The notes under the pieces are model-generated. The model did not search any database. It worked only from the letters and a program-made list of their open reading frames with translations, and was not told where the DNA came from. The position numbers were made by a program, and so were the translations under genes. 64,000 nucleotides of DNA from Chrysomallon squamiferum (Eukaryota > Mollusca > Gastropoda > Neomphalida > Peltospiridae). The number at the start of each line of letters is the position of its first letter. Position 1 is the first letter of the stretch. This document shows positions 1-13,034 of the stretch, in pieces. The stretch spans positions 11,375,178-11,439,177 of the forward strand of contig CM022671.1 of NCBI GenBank assembly GCA_012295275.1, written 5' to 3'.

Positions 1-2960
1 TGACAGCAAAGCGCTAAAATCAATGAACTGAATACAATCAGGTCAATAATAATAATAATAACTACTAAAAATAAATTCTGCTTAAATTATCATCGCAACG
101 TAAGAATTTAAGATTTCCATCGTTAACGTTACATTGTTTTCTTTTGACCACAAATTAATATTAAACTCGGTTTTATTTTTAATGTTAAAATGTGCTTATA
201 AGAAATCATAAAAAGAAAAGAAAAAAATGCGGCTTATGTATAAAAAAAAAAGAAGAAAAAAAGCGGCTTAGCTTGCTTCGACTGAAAATACCTATTATAT
301 CAATTAACTCATAATAGCATTATTCTACACGAGTGTGTTCATTGTTACAGCTAGCTTTTGTTAGTCACGGTAGGCAAGTAAGTACATGCTGTTGCTTGAT
401 AGTGGGGGCTGGTTAGTAGTTGACAAATTTCTTTCTTTTTTTGTTTTTGTTTTTTGTTCAGTGAATATAGAGATACCGCCTTGCTGTCTGTATTTATAGA
501 TCGATTGTAATTAATTTGTTATTCCGACAAAACTACAAACGAAAGAGTTCGAATTTTCGTCATTTGTTACGACGTCATTATTTACCGAGAAGAACTCCCC
601 ACAAATATCGACGTCATTGTACGGTTATTCCACGCGGCTGGTGGTAGATCAAAACAATCTGTCCATCAACAGCTGTGATCTGATTTAATTAATTTGTTCT
701 CGGTTTAAAATGGCAAAAAGGTTAATTATAGAATCTGATGGAAAATATAATTACATCAGATTTGACGCGGAACATTGCGATACCGCCTGAAAAACGGATC
801 AGTCTGTCGTGTTGGGATTAAACAGCAGGATTGACTCGGTGTTAATCCCTTTTTACCCCCACTGACAGAGTTCAGCTTAAAGAATACTAAAATCTGAGAT
901 TAATATTTAATCAGCTTTTATGATGATAAAGTAACAGTAACAACCAAAAAAAAAAAAAAATAAAAGAATAGAAGCCATAACAATAATAATATTAATTAAT
1001 TAAAATAATAGTAATAACATCAGACATTACCATCACTTCAGTAACAACAGTAGTAACCACTTAAAAACAAAGAGAAAATAATGACAACAGTATAAACGAT
1101 TGTGCGGAAATCTTCATTACATAGATATCGTTTTTCATTAGTAGCAAAATCCAAAATGTATAGAATCAATAATGGAAATGTTCTATGTTTTCATTTATTT
1201 TATTTTTGCTCGAACTGCAACAGAATATTTTATAAAACTGTTGACGCGACGAATAATTAATCATTAATTTTTTAATATATTCCAGGCTGAACTGGGAACC
1301 TGATTCCAATAGAAATGCAATCATTTTCGCAATAACATTTTATTATTGTTAACATGAAAACGAGAAAAATAGAAAAAATGAACTTCTGACTTAAGGAAAA
1401 TAATGAACTAGTATAAGTAATTATAATATGAGAAAAAGTCAGCGATATAAAGACAGAACACGAGATACTAATGATATGATAATAATGGTGATAAAATGTT
1501 GATGAAGACACTTTATGAGAATCTACATAATCTGCCATTTCAAATACAACAACCAGCTCTGATTATTGCGTTCACTTTGTCCCCCGCCTTGATGCTAAAC
1601 GTAAAGCCATGACTGTAGTACGTGACAGCATTGATGCATCAAGTCTTACTATGTTAAATATCGAATGTTCTTGATCTATAGACTATAGAAATATGAAAAC
1701 TATTAAACAGTGATCTCAGAGATTATTGTTTTTTACTATTTCAACAAGACATCTGAAATAATGCCCCAGAAAAAGTGAACGATGGTGTGGATGAATAATG
1801 TTTAATACATAACTTCTTCATTTGTTTTTCACTGTTGTTTTTCAGATATTTAGATGCTAAACTAAGGAGAAGTCAGATATCATCAATTCGGATGTTTAGA
1901 TTAGTACTACGATAGAAGGTCTTATCAAAGAAATACACACAGATGCACATACATACGCGCGCACATACACACACAATGCAAACATTCGCGGAGAGAGATA
2001 TATGTGTATATATTATTGTATTTTGATAATAATAATAATAATAATAATCAGAAACATGTTTATAATTTACTCGCAAATACACCAAGAGAAAAGAAAGGAA
2101 ATAAAAAGTTAGTGTTATTTACATATATATTTTATACACTTCATTCCTTTACTCAATTGCGTTCTTTCATAGCCAAAACAACGAAATATTTTAATTAACT
2201 GAGGATTGGTCATGTTTCTTTTCTTATGAATAATGCAATAAGTCCTTCAAAATTACTTTTCACTCATCTACTAATGGTAGTTGTTTCTCTGTGTTTCGAT
2301 GTGGGTCTTAGATCCCTAAGCCGGTGGTACGCATTAAGATTACTGACGATAAAATGATCAATTTAGTAATGTTTTGGTGAGTTGTAATTTCGTGTTTATC
2401 AAGGTAGAAATATGTGTTAATATAAGACAAATTCTAAAACAAAGCTTTTTAAATAATTAACCATTCTCTATTTCATATAACGCTAGTGACGCCAGAAGTT
2501 TTAATGCCCAATGATGCGTAATAAGAAAAATAAACATGAATTCTCTGCAAACAAACGGTTTTATATGAAATAAAACCGCCAGTTCTATATGATATAATGC
2601 AGAGACGCTTTCATGAAAAATTAAATATTAAAAATTAACTAGAACATTTTTATTCAAATGCAAAGACACGGTTTGTCATTAGAAATACTCCTTTTAGAAA
2701 AGTTAAGTATGTTTTAGTGAGCTGATCACCACTAATTTGTCATTCGTTACCATTGTGGAAATTGTGACCATAACAGTTAAATGTTTTGCAAATACGTCTT
2801 TAAAAATTAAGATATTTCAATAAATACAAATTTTATCAAACTCAATAATGTCGACCATTAATGATGTCTTAGAAACAAAAAATCGATATCAAGATTCGTG
2901 CAGATAGGATGGCCGTCTATTATTATGCTATCCAAACATTGGTCATCCTTGCTTATTTTA
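1..2960. other. AT-rich intergenic DNA, no gene recognised
   Basis: I see no coding signal on either strand. The stretch holds short A-runs and AAT-rich patches (45-60, 940-960, 2028-2048). Two CRE-like sequences (CGACGTCA) lie at 570-577 and 609-616, in a locally less AT-rich patch (about 540-680) that could be part of a regulatory element. Only the motifs are visible, and function is not shown. Confidence 0.5.
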
Positions 2961-3300
2961 ATTTTGGAGACGTCGGGTCATGACGTAATAATGCGAATTT
3001 ATAAAAAATAAATGTGTGATTCAGAACCCCAGCCAAGTTCTTCTGTGTCGGCTGTTGTTCATGTTTACGAATGTCTTTGGCAGGCAGTTCGATCGAACGC
3101 TATGGATCGAGGACTGAGCAAAAATGTTTAAACTGCCTCTCACAGGGTCGGCTCAGGCGTTTTTGTATCCAACTTCATAATCAACCACGCAGTGTTTCAA
3201 TCTCTGAGCACGCGAGCAGGTTGAAGCATACTAGATCAATTTCCATTGGTGACGGCGTTAAATAAAAGTGACGTAAGCGGTGCTTGGTCCAGCGGGACTT
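2960..3300 (+). promoter_or_regulatory. Promoter-like island with CRE sites and TATA box
   Basis: This patch is markedly richer in G+C and CpG than its surroundings. It contains a GACGTCG motif near 2970, a CRE-like TGACGTAA at 2981-2988, a TATA-like TTTATAAAAA just downstream (about 2998-3008), and a second TGACGTAA at 3269-3276. The order CRE, then TATA, then a possible start site near 3030 is that of a CREB/ATF-driven RNA polymerase II promoter. I recognise no protein in the DNA that would be transcribed. A 64-codon ORF at 3071-3265 has no recognisable domain. It may be the promoter and untranslated first exon of a gene whose other exons I could not identify. Confidence 0.35.
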
Positions 3301-3546
3301 ACAGGTCTGTATAGGCTGCTCTGCTCCGAATCAATTCCTGTTGGTGATAAAGATAGCGTTTTACAAAACAATTAAGAGACGTGTTTAAAACCTGACATGG
3401 TAATGCACACTTTCAGTGTCAAATTTTTTATTACTTAATTTTGTTGTTTTAAAGCTGAGTAATGCATGATATTTTAAGGTTTCTTAATTTTTGATAGCTG
3501 ACAGGCAACATCTGTATGTGTATGTGAAAAGAATGAAAATGAAAAC

Positions 3547-3549
<3 letters not shown>

Positions 3550-3612
<63 letters not shown>
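3550..3612. repeat. (GA)n microsatellite, ~62 bp
   Basis: Uninterrupted GA dinucleotide run. It is the first of four long GA/CT arrays in the first 7 kb. Confidence 0.97.
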
Positions 3613-3615
<3 letters not shown>

Positions 3616-4439
3616 AATATAACGACCAGTGAATTGCAATAGAAATAATCACTTTTATTTGTTCAAAATCACATGATGGTATAAATTAGAATAATATTAT
3701 TAATGTTTAATGAGGTGTTTGTTTATTCACTTTACACCGATGAATCATCAAATTGCTTCCTTTGTTTAGTATTTAGAACTTCATTGTCTGCTGGTGGCTT
3801 ACATTTTGCTGAAATTTTCAGTTGTGCTTGTAGGACTTCATCCTATTAAAAACAAGACATTTTTTACTCTCCACGTATTGTTCAAATATGTTTTGGACAC
3901 CCATCCTATATTGTAAAATTATAGCTCTGTTATTATACTAATTATATTTAAATTAATTTACTTTCTTCTTCTTATTCTCTCTCTCTTTCTCTCATCTTTT
4001 TCTCTTTCACACACACACATACACACTACACACAGGAGTCGAAGAGGACTAAACCAAACTCACATTTACATGAAATATTGTTGTTGTAATTCGATTGCTG
4101 TGATTAGAAATGTTATGTCTATGAAAGGAAGGTGGTAGAATATAGACATAAATAAACTTTAGCGATTGTAAATAGATGAAAAGAGAGATATATTTTACAG
4201 AAAGGCACGTCTGGTGGATATCAAAATATATTAATTAAAAAGAAAAAGCAGTGAATATATGTAATTAAAATGTGAAAGCATCATTCGCAGCAAGCTTTCA
4301 ACGTTTATTATATTTGGATCGATTCAAAATCAATGAAGTTACTAGGGTTTTTAGTCGATCTATCCTTTCTGGACGAAAATAGCTGAATTAAACGCCTGTT
4401 CTTAACATCTTCTGAAAGTTTTACCAAATTGTACTTATC

Positions 4440-4443
<4 letters not shown>

Positions 4444-4532
<89 letters not shown>
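4444..4532. repeat. (GA)n microsatellite, ~89 bp
   Basis: Uninterrupted GA dinucleotide run. The Ser-Leu open frame on the other strand is an artefact of the repeat. Confidence 0.97.
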
Positions 4533-4535
<3 letters not shown>

Positions 4536-5000
4536 AACAAATAAATTGCTATTATTTAAGAATTGTTTTGTTGACAAAAACGAATGAATACGTTTGAATC
4601 TAATACTCTCGAGAGTGGTGATTTGAAAAATTAAACAACTAATTTCATTTACTTTTGTACTGTTTAGGATTGCAGGAGAAGGTAAATAACTGGTCACTCT
4701 TAAAATTACAGTTTTATGCTGCACAGACTCGCATACTCGGCGCTGTAACCTCCGCAGTGTAAAGTAGATCACAAGACACTAACAAGTTATTCCCGATATA
4801 TATTCACCATTCTTCTCATTCTTTTAGTGATCTAGACTGATTACTAATTATATATTCACTTAATACTATTTTCAGATGTACATATTAATAGGATTAAATG
4901 AATACGCGAAGATATCACATTTAATAATATTTATATAAAAAAAAAAAAAAATAGTAACTTACTGATTTTATCTGGTTTCTTACTTTCCACATTTTTTTTA

Positions 5001-5031
<31 letters not shown>

Positions 5032-5616
5032 TTTTATTATTTTATTAATTTTTTTTTTTAATTATTATTATTATTATTTTTTTTTAATCTTTCTTTATTC
5101 ATTAATTCATGCCGGATGTAAGAAAGAATCAGCGATAGTCGACTAACTTTTGAATGTCACGTGGTAGTTTTCCGTGTTGCAGCTGGCAGGTCTGCTGTGC
5201 TATGTCCCCTCCAGACTATTTCCTTATTAATGAAACAGTTCATAACTGGAGAAAAATAATGAAAACAAAATTGAGATGTATGTGTTTGTTTTGTGTGTAT
5301 GGTGTGTATTTGTGTGTGCGTGCGCGTCTGTGTGTTTTGGTGTTAGAGAGAGAGATTTTATTAATATACGATTATATGTTATCCGAAAAAAAATGTATCC
5401 AGAGCAAAAATAAAAATAAAATAAAAAACAACAAAACAAACAAAATAAAAAATAATAATAATACTGCATAAAATATTCAGAGGTTGTTTAACTAATGATA
5501 ATATTATAAATAATATTCATTTTTAGTTATTTTTAATGCATGCATGTTTGTATGAATGTGTGTGTGCATATACGTGTGTATGTATTTATGTATGTATGTA
5601 CATAAGTATTATTTGT

Positions 5617-5618
<2 letters not shown>

Positions 5619-5711
<93 letters not shown>
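5619..5711. repeat. (CT)n microsatellite, ~93 bp
   Basis: Uninterrupted CT run, in the opposite orientation to its neighbours. It is preceded at 5540-5600 by degenerate TATG/TGTG-rich sequence. Confidence 0.97.
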
Positions 5712-5713
<2 letters not shown>

Positions 5714-6096
5714 CATACATTTGACTCACGGCACAGAGGCCGTAGGATCAATTCTTCTCATTTCCTGATTTTAAATAAGAAAATTTGTCTCCCCACCTCT
5801 CTTATTCGTCCTTCTTTATTTCAGTTAATCGACATTACATTTTTTATATGTGTGTAAAACGTGTTCTGCATTCAGGAAATCTTTTATGATGCTATTGATT
5901 TTGCCATGACTGAGACAGACATTTCTAAATTTAGTATATTTATATGGTAAACAACGAACGCATTAAGTATGTGATAAATATACAATGACTTTTTTGAGAT
6001 CAATGTATCCCAACAACTTGTTTATCCGTTGACAAGCCGGCTTTTCTATAAGCATTTAAGGTTTTATTTTAGCTAGTCGTAGTATTACACTAAACC

Positions 6097-6425
6097 TTTT
6101 CACTGAAAATAGTGTTTAATGATTATGTAACACAAAATAATGATGACCTAAAACACAAAATCATTTCACTGAAGGTACTGAATGATTATTAAACACAAAA
6201 ATCTTATTTGAATAATACTTAAAACACAAAATCATTTTATTTGAAATACTGAATGATTATTTAAATACAATTACCTTACATAAATACCTGTCTAAAGCAT
6301 TCAAAATATCTCTTAATATATGTCTTGATATTCGAAACTATTTCGGTTAAATTACTTTATTGAATAACTACGTAAACTACGCACACAATTTTGTGTTCTG
6401 GATGATTATTTCAGTGAAAACATCT
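6097..6425. repeat. Degenerate direct and inverted repeats
   Basis: A segment of the type CACTGAA...TACTGAATGATTATT...AACACAAAA recurs about three times between 6097 and 6275, and an inverted copy lies at about 6385-6423 (TTTTGTGTTC...GATGATTATTTCAGTGAAAA). The arrangement resembles the arms of an old palindromic element, but the copies are too diverged to set its ends. Confidence 0.45.
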
Positions 6426-6646
6426 TGTTATTTAATAATTAGGATTTTCGTTGTTTCTTTGTATAATAATAACAACTTAGGGTTTTTCTTGCTTAAGACG
6501 TTCTAATTATTTTTATATTCTTCAAAGATTGTAATGTTACACTTTACCAATGTTTCAATATACATCCAGTCGTTAAAATAGATTTGTTTTAGTTTTTATA
6601 AATAGGAGAATAAATTATAAACTGAAAGTGTAACAAGTTATCTCAA

Positions 6647-6753
<107 letters not shown>

Positions 6754-7234
6754 TTGTAATATTATTCATCTGTTTGCAGATTATCTCTGTATTGCATCCT
6801 GTTGCTCTCAAGAACTGTATTAAATTAGTTGATCGTTCTTAGTGTCAAAATATCGCAAAGCCTCTAAGAGCAAGCCGAACTTCAAACTGACTGCAATCAA
6901 GATCGACGTACGTACTTACAAAACATGTCTCACAATCACGATAAAGTAATTTCAGTCCTTATAAACTTTGATGTTATAATGTTACGATCATAATAATAAT
7001 AATCTGAAGAAACAAAACAAAATATCTGGTTCAAGAAGTATTCCAAACATAATTTATAAAAATGTCATAAATCTGTTATACATGTATACGCTTTTAATCC
7101 AGAGCAATAAAATGTGTTTGAACTTGTTTTGTTATATACGAGTATTCAGAAACTACAATAAATCGGATATTATATATATATATAAAAACACAATAAAAAC
7201 AAGTTTGTAACTGTTAACAAAATTTATTGTTTTA

Positions 7235-7601
7235 CACACACACACACACACACACAGATTTTCATTCAAATGTGGGAAAACAGAGTACTAATAGAAATAT
7301 TTTACGTGGTATATTAACTATACATTGATGCACCATGTTTTCAGATAGAATTATAACATTATAAATTCTTACAGTATTTAAAATATTTCGACGTTGAAGC
7401 AGGTTATACTCGTGGCTTCTGGCGTTTGCTACTTCTTGTGAGACGTAGGTTTACATAAACTAACAAAAAAATGTGCTCTATATCTCTTTATACGTCTTTG
7501 TACTGAGCACATAAATAATTTAAAACTGTCACTTTATTTATCGGAACTAGAGGTTGTATATTGTATTTTCAAAAATTCTTTAAAAAAAAAAAAAAAAATA
7601 A

Positions 7602-7667
<66 letters not shown>

Positions 7668-10163
7668 AAAAATATAAAAACAACAATAATAAAAATAACG
7701 TCTTTAACAACTGCTGTTGAAATAATTTCGTTATTTTTATTCTCAATGCAGGGTTGGATAATGAAATGTTACGTTCTGTAACAGAATACACCTGTGTATA
7801 GCTTAATCCTCTTCTTTAGCACGACAAGCGTCAAATCTTTTATAGCGTGTTGTTGCCACAGAGTACGTTTATTCAAAACATTCAAAACTGACCTTGAAAA
7901 CATTATATTTCTTTAAATGTTCTATTATAACAACAAAATATAAATATATATGCATGTAAGTATATAGTTTCAAAAAAAAATATATCTAAAAGTTTTTTTT
8001 TTCTTTCTTTAACCCAACAAGAGAAGGTTTCAGAGGACGAATCTGCCTCTTTGGTGACTGTTCTGTAGATCCTGTTTTAATCTTTTTCAAGAAGGGATCC
8101 AGAATTGATGCTTCATCTTTGATTTCTGGACCTTCAAAAAATGGACCACCATAATATTATTAGAATTATTAAAGGTCTTTTCTATAGCAAGTATCCCCTC
8201 TTCGTACGTTTTAATGTTTTCATTTTTTTTTTTTTTTGGGGGGCAAAACTGTCTTTTAATAAATATTCGTTAGTAAGACTTCTCAATACAGCAAACCTCA
8301 CTGTTTACAGTCATTTACATATGGCACACTTAGTACTTACTGTTAGTTATTATTTATGCCGTTGTTTATTATATTTTATCCCCTTTTAGCTTTATAATTT
8401 ATTTATTGTTTGTTTTTATTTGTATTTTTGTGTTGACATTGATATTACAGACGCTTGACGAAATATTGGAAAACGCCAACAAACATTTTCGTGTTTATTT
8501 TCAGATATTGTGCACCATGGTGATATTGTCTCTTTAAGTTTTGTTGGGCTGAAATAGAAAATACATTGTTGTGGAGACAATGTTGGCTGTCACTTCCAAA
8601 CAATAAGTTAGTTACAATACATATCTGATAGAGAATGGTGTGACATGCTGCTGCATAATGAAATAGATCGAAGAATTAAGTTAGAAGTCAATATACCGAA
8701 GCAGACTGGGACTGTTAAAATCAATGTAAAAAAAAAGAGGGTGCTATGACTAACTGGAGAGAGAATCATCTTATAAATCAGTCCATATAAATGCCTAATT
8801 CGTAATTTTTTCAAAAATATAAAAGTTACATAATGTGAGGTGAATAATAATAACAATACAAACTTACTTACTTAATTATTTTTTTATTTTTGATTTTTGA
8901 AAGTACACCTAAGCGAAATAAAAAAAAATTACATTTTTGTCTGCTTGACGATATTATTATGTACATCATCAGCTTCACATTTACATAAATAAAAAAATAT
9001 ACTTGTATTAAACAAGAAAATGATGACTAAAGGGAAGAACTAAAATCATGTTTTTGTTATGATTGAAGATGGCAATAAGATGATAATAACGAATCAAGAT
9101 GAAAAATAACATATTAAGATGGCAGTAGCGTCTCAAGATGACAGTGACGTATGAAGATGACAATGACGTATGAAGATGACAATAACGTGTGAAGATGATA
9201 ATGACGTATCAAGATGACAGTGACGTATTAAGATGACAATAACGTATCAAGATGACAATATCGTATGAAGGTGACAATAACGTATGAATGTGACAATAAC
9301 GTATTAAGATGACAATAACATATGAAGGTGACAATAACGTATCAAGATGACAATAGTGTATCAAGATGACAATGATGTATGAAGATGACGAGGACGTATG
9401 AAGATGGTAATGCGTATTAACATGACAGTAACGTATGAAGATGACAATGACGTATGAAGATGGTAATGCGTGTGAAGATGACAGTAACGTATGAAGATGG
9501 TAATGCGTATTAACATGACAGTAACGTATGAAGATGACAATGACGTATGAAGATGGTAATGCGTATTAACATGACAGTAACGTATGAAGATGACAGTAAC
9601 GTATGAAGATGACAATGACGTATGAAGATGACAATAACGTATTATACTTTTAGTAGAGCTAAGGTACAAAATAAAATGAAAGAACTGTTATATTAACACA
9701 TCGTTTGGTAAATTAAAACGTTTCTATGTAATAATAGTAACTAAGATATTAATGATGATGATTATAATAATGATGATGATGATAATTATGATGATTATGA
9801 CAAAGATGTTTACGGTAATGACGACGGCGATGATACTTCTAGAAATATAATTATTCTATTAATAATGAATAATTCCCGATGATATACGCATCATAATATT
9901 AGCCAGACAAAAGGATATCAATATGATATTATCGCTTTTCCAAGCCAGTGAAATACTATACAGAAAAGACGTGAGAATTTGTGATTTGCAACAATCACTA
10001 ATTAACCATGTATTTTCTGCGTCAAACACCGTCAATGGCCGACGGTGTGCGCGGTAAGCAGTGACCGAAATGGTTTTAAGAACTAAGGTACGTCAAGATC
10101 CGTAAGAATGAGGTTAGGAAGGAAAGGGGTGGATAGACGATAGAGGTCCTTACATGAGGTCTT

Positions 10164-10220
<57 letters not shown>

Positions 10221-10432
10221 TTTTTTTTTTTTTTTTTTTTTGGTAATTTGTAAGATGTTTTTTTTTTTTATTGAGAGCACATAACAGAAAAAGTAATGAC
10301 TTGTCTAATACATGTTGCAATCTGTACTGGTTTTCCAAGATCACCCTAACATTTTGATAGGTAACCTGTGTAAACATCCCTGTGTACAGATATTAACTCA
10401 TAGAAGATAGATTCTTATTTTCATTATTATTA

Positions 10433-10469
<37 letters not shown>

Positions 10470-10989
10470 AGGTAAGTTATGTAGTATGTTGTTTATGACT
10501 GCTGTGTAAAATATTCAACTATAATTGTAGAAAATAAACACGTTAAACTTGACAAAGGATAGCTAACAAACATCTCTGACTCTGTGTAGAAACTGGGCAA
10601 AAACTGAAAATTAAAAAGTATTCCCTGGATTCCCTCTCATTTCTATCACTGGCAATAAATCAGAGTCAATAACTAACTGTCATTTCCGTCTGAATGTTAT
10701 TGACTGTCACGAATACGTTTTCAAAAGAACACGAAAACTATAGCGAGAAACGTTTTACAAAAGAACGGTTTGATACATTTAATAATATATCTTACTTCGC
10801 TGGTCTCGTTTTGTTGAAACACAATAACAGTTCGACGAAATAATAACATTTCTACGTTCTGGTTGAAAGATAATCGCCATTATGGTGAAGGTGATGATTA
10901 AATCAGATCACATCAAAGAATATATGATCCGATTGCGACGTTAATCGTGAAATCGTTTAAACAAAAAAACTCCGAGTCTGAGAATAACT

Positions 10990-11023
<34 letters not shown>

Positions 11024-11150
11024 CGTTCATATATAAATACAGACGGTTCTTTGCTTATAATAAATTAGTGGGTGATTTGGGAAACTTCCATTTTCACTTC
11101 TTTGTAAACATAAATTTTCTTTTCTTCTTCTTCTTCTTATTATTATTATG

Positions 11151-11181
<31 letters not shown>

Positions 11182-11316
11182 CGACAACTTTCGAAAATAA
11201 ATAAATTACTGCAATGTTGCTACGCTTTGTCATTTTCTTTTATTTTATTTTTATTTTATTATTTTAAGAGGTGACATTACAATACAAAGAGAAGAAGAGC
11301 GGTGTGTGGATATCTG

Positions 11317-11355
<39 letters not shown>

Positions 11356-12250
11356 CATACATACATACGTATTTTACACGGTCTTATTATATTAGTGTAT
11401 GGGTTATTATTGACGAAGATTGGTCAAACAAGTGAAACAGTTCATCACGTGGAAGTATGTTGACTCATCTGATATTATTTTTATTAGAGGTCATTATTGT
11501 GGATAAAATACAAAATCTTTTGATTTCACTTTTAAACAGCTTAAACAATGACCTTCATGTGTTGCTTTCATTACACCCAGCACTCAGACAAACTGGCAAT
11601 TTAATCAGATAGTAATCTATTAACTGAAATCATTATTATATATTATTAATACATTTCCTTTGACGTCTGTTCTTATCAGGGCTGGGTTATCTGGTTGTAG
11701 GAAAGAAAGAAACAAGAAAAAAAGTAACAGGAAATAAAGAAACGGAATTAAAAGTAGCAGGTAAAAAAGAAACGGAAAGAAAGAAACACTACATTATTAC
11801 TAAAATTCTTACTTTAAATGTGTTAAAGGTATTACATATTATTTTTTGTGCCAAACTAATATTTTTAATGCTTCTTAAATATTCCATCATAAATATGCAC
11901 CTCTTTCACCCATTAGTTATCATTCCCCAGCTAATAATCCATATATTTCACCATAAACACTATGTCATTCTATATCTCTACATCTCTGTAATATAAGTCA
12001 GTTTCCCAACTAACTTACCCAGTTGAGTTTTAATTGTCATTGAATCGTTGACCTATCCACCGGGTTCTTTAAATGTCTCAGTTATTTTCTTTAAGACGAT
12101 ATTCTCTAATTAACCCTTTCAAAGGATAATCCCTTCTCTTTATGTCCCCTTTATCTTATCCCATATATGGCTTCCCAGATGGCTTTCAACTTAATTACCC
12201 ATGATATCAATATAAAAGATGTGAGGCAGCACCACTGCTCAGAATCATTA
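7235..12250. other. Intergenic DNA rich in simple repeats
   Basis: No gene is recognised. Simple repeats include (CA)n at 7235-7256, (AAT)n with (AAAT)n at 7600-7671, (TTTA)n and (TTA)n with a T-run at 10160-10240, a T-run at 10438-10465, (CA)n at 10991-11021, (ATT)n at 11136-11180, and (AT)n followed by (ACAT)n at 11320-11369. The 19-bp minisatellite at 9061-9648 is described separately. Confidence 0.7.
9061..9648. repeat. 19-bp minisatellite with CRE-like units
   Basis: Tandem units of about 19 bp with consensus GAAGATGACAATGACGTAT run for nearly 590 bp. From about 9436 the units fall into a higher-order block of about 56 bp: a standard unit, a shorter GAAGATGGTAATGCGTAT unit, and a TAACATGACAGTAACGTAT unit. 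The block is repeated about three times. At least seven units contain TGACGTAT, a CRE/ATF-like core, and many others carry the variant TAACGTAT. The long open frame on the minus strand comes from the repeat and is not a gene. Confidence 0.9.
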
Positions 12251-12259
12251 GTGCCATCA

Positions 12260-12765
12260 TTAGAATAAATATCACAAATATATGAATAAAATTACTATGG
12301 AGGTCATCAAGAGTCAGAAAGTTGGATCAAAAATTTGTTATCATAGCCACATGTAAACCAAGTTAGCTACTAGTAAGAACAAGATTAGGTGGAAGTGCTC
12401 CAAGAAAGTCAGTCTTGATATGTATAAGGGTGCATATACTGTAGATGATTTTATTATTCCAGAAGGGTGGAACAATACATTTCTCAGCATGTTTGGCCAT
12501 CATCATCCTTCTGTCTGGAAAGTTATCCAGTGGTTCCAGCGTGAAGAATCCACTGTACGCACCGTTCTTCAACAGGATGAAGTTGGCAACCCCCGAAGAA
12601 GCGCAAGAACAAGCGTCATATTCGCCTCCAGAGGAGACTCAGATCCTTGTGTCAGGACAATGTCAATAGTTCCAAGTCCATTCCCGAGTTTTTGGTTGGA
12701 GTCGGACACAACATTCGTATTACCAAGTGCTTATGAGAATAAATTTGTTCTGAATTAAACTTTTT
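12260..12765 (+). pseudogene. Broken C-terminal fragment of a MULE-type transposase
   Basis: From about 12420 the + strand encodes a segment with EGWNNTFLSMFGHHHPSVWK, followed by a stretch with REESTVRTVLQQDEVGNP. This is the pattern seen downstream of the catalytic domain in MULE-like transposases (an EGWH.F....G.HHP..WK signature). After about 12600 similarity continues in another frame (IPEFLVGVGHNIRI near 12690) and ends at a TGA about 12735, so there is at least one frameshift. The catalytic DDE region is absent. The fragment stands alone with no visible terminal repeats and is presumably a dead remnant. The family assignment is from memory of the signature. Confidence 0.6.
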
Positions 12766-13003
12766 CTTTCCGTTTTTTTTTTTTTTTTTTTTTTTTTTGC
12801 TAGCTTAATTGTTTCTTTCTTTCCGTTTACCGGGTTATCTAACAGATATAGTAGATAGACTACAGTACATGCGTAGAATCCACATTAGGTAAGTGAGGGA
12901 ACGAAGTCTTCATTGATAAATTAAAACGGTAACCTTACATTTTTTATTTTTTTTATTTTATTTTATTTTATTTTTTTTATTTTATTTTATTTTATTTTAT
13001 TTT

Positions 13004-13034
<31 letters not shown>

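Noticed and set aside
4308-5751. Ser-Leu and Arg-Glu repeat ORFs over the GA/CT arrays
   Set aside because: They are direct translations of dinucleotide repeats.
9361-9669. 102-codon minus-strand ORF of SSSYVTVIFIR-type repeats
   Set aside because: It is a translation of the 19-bp minisatellite.
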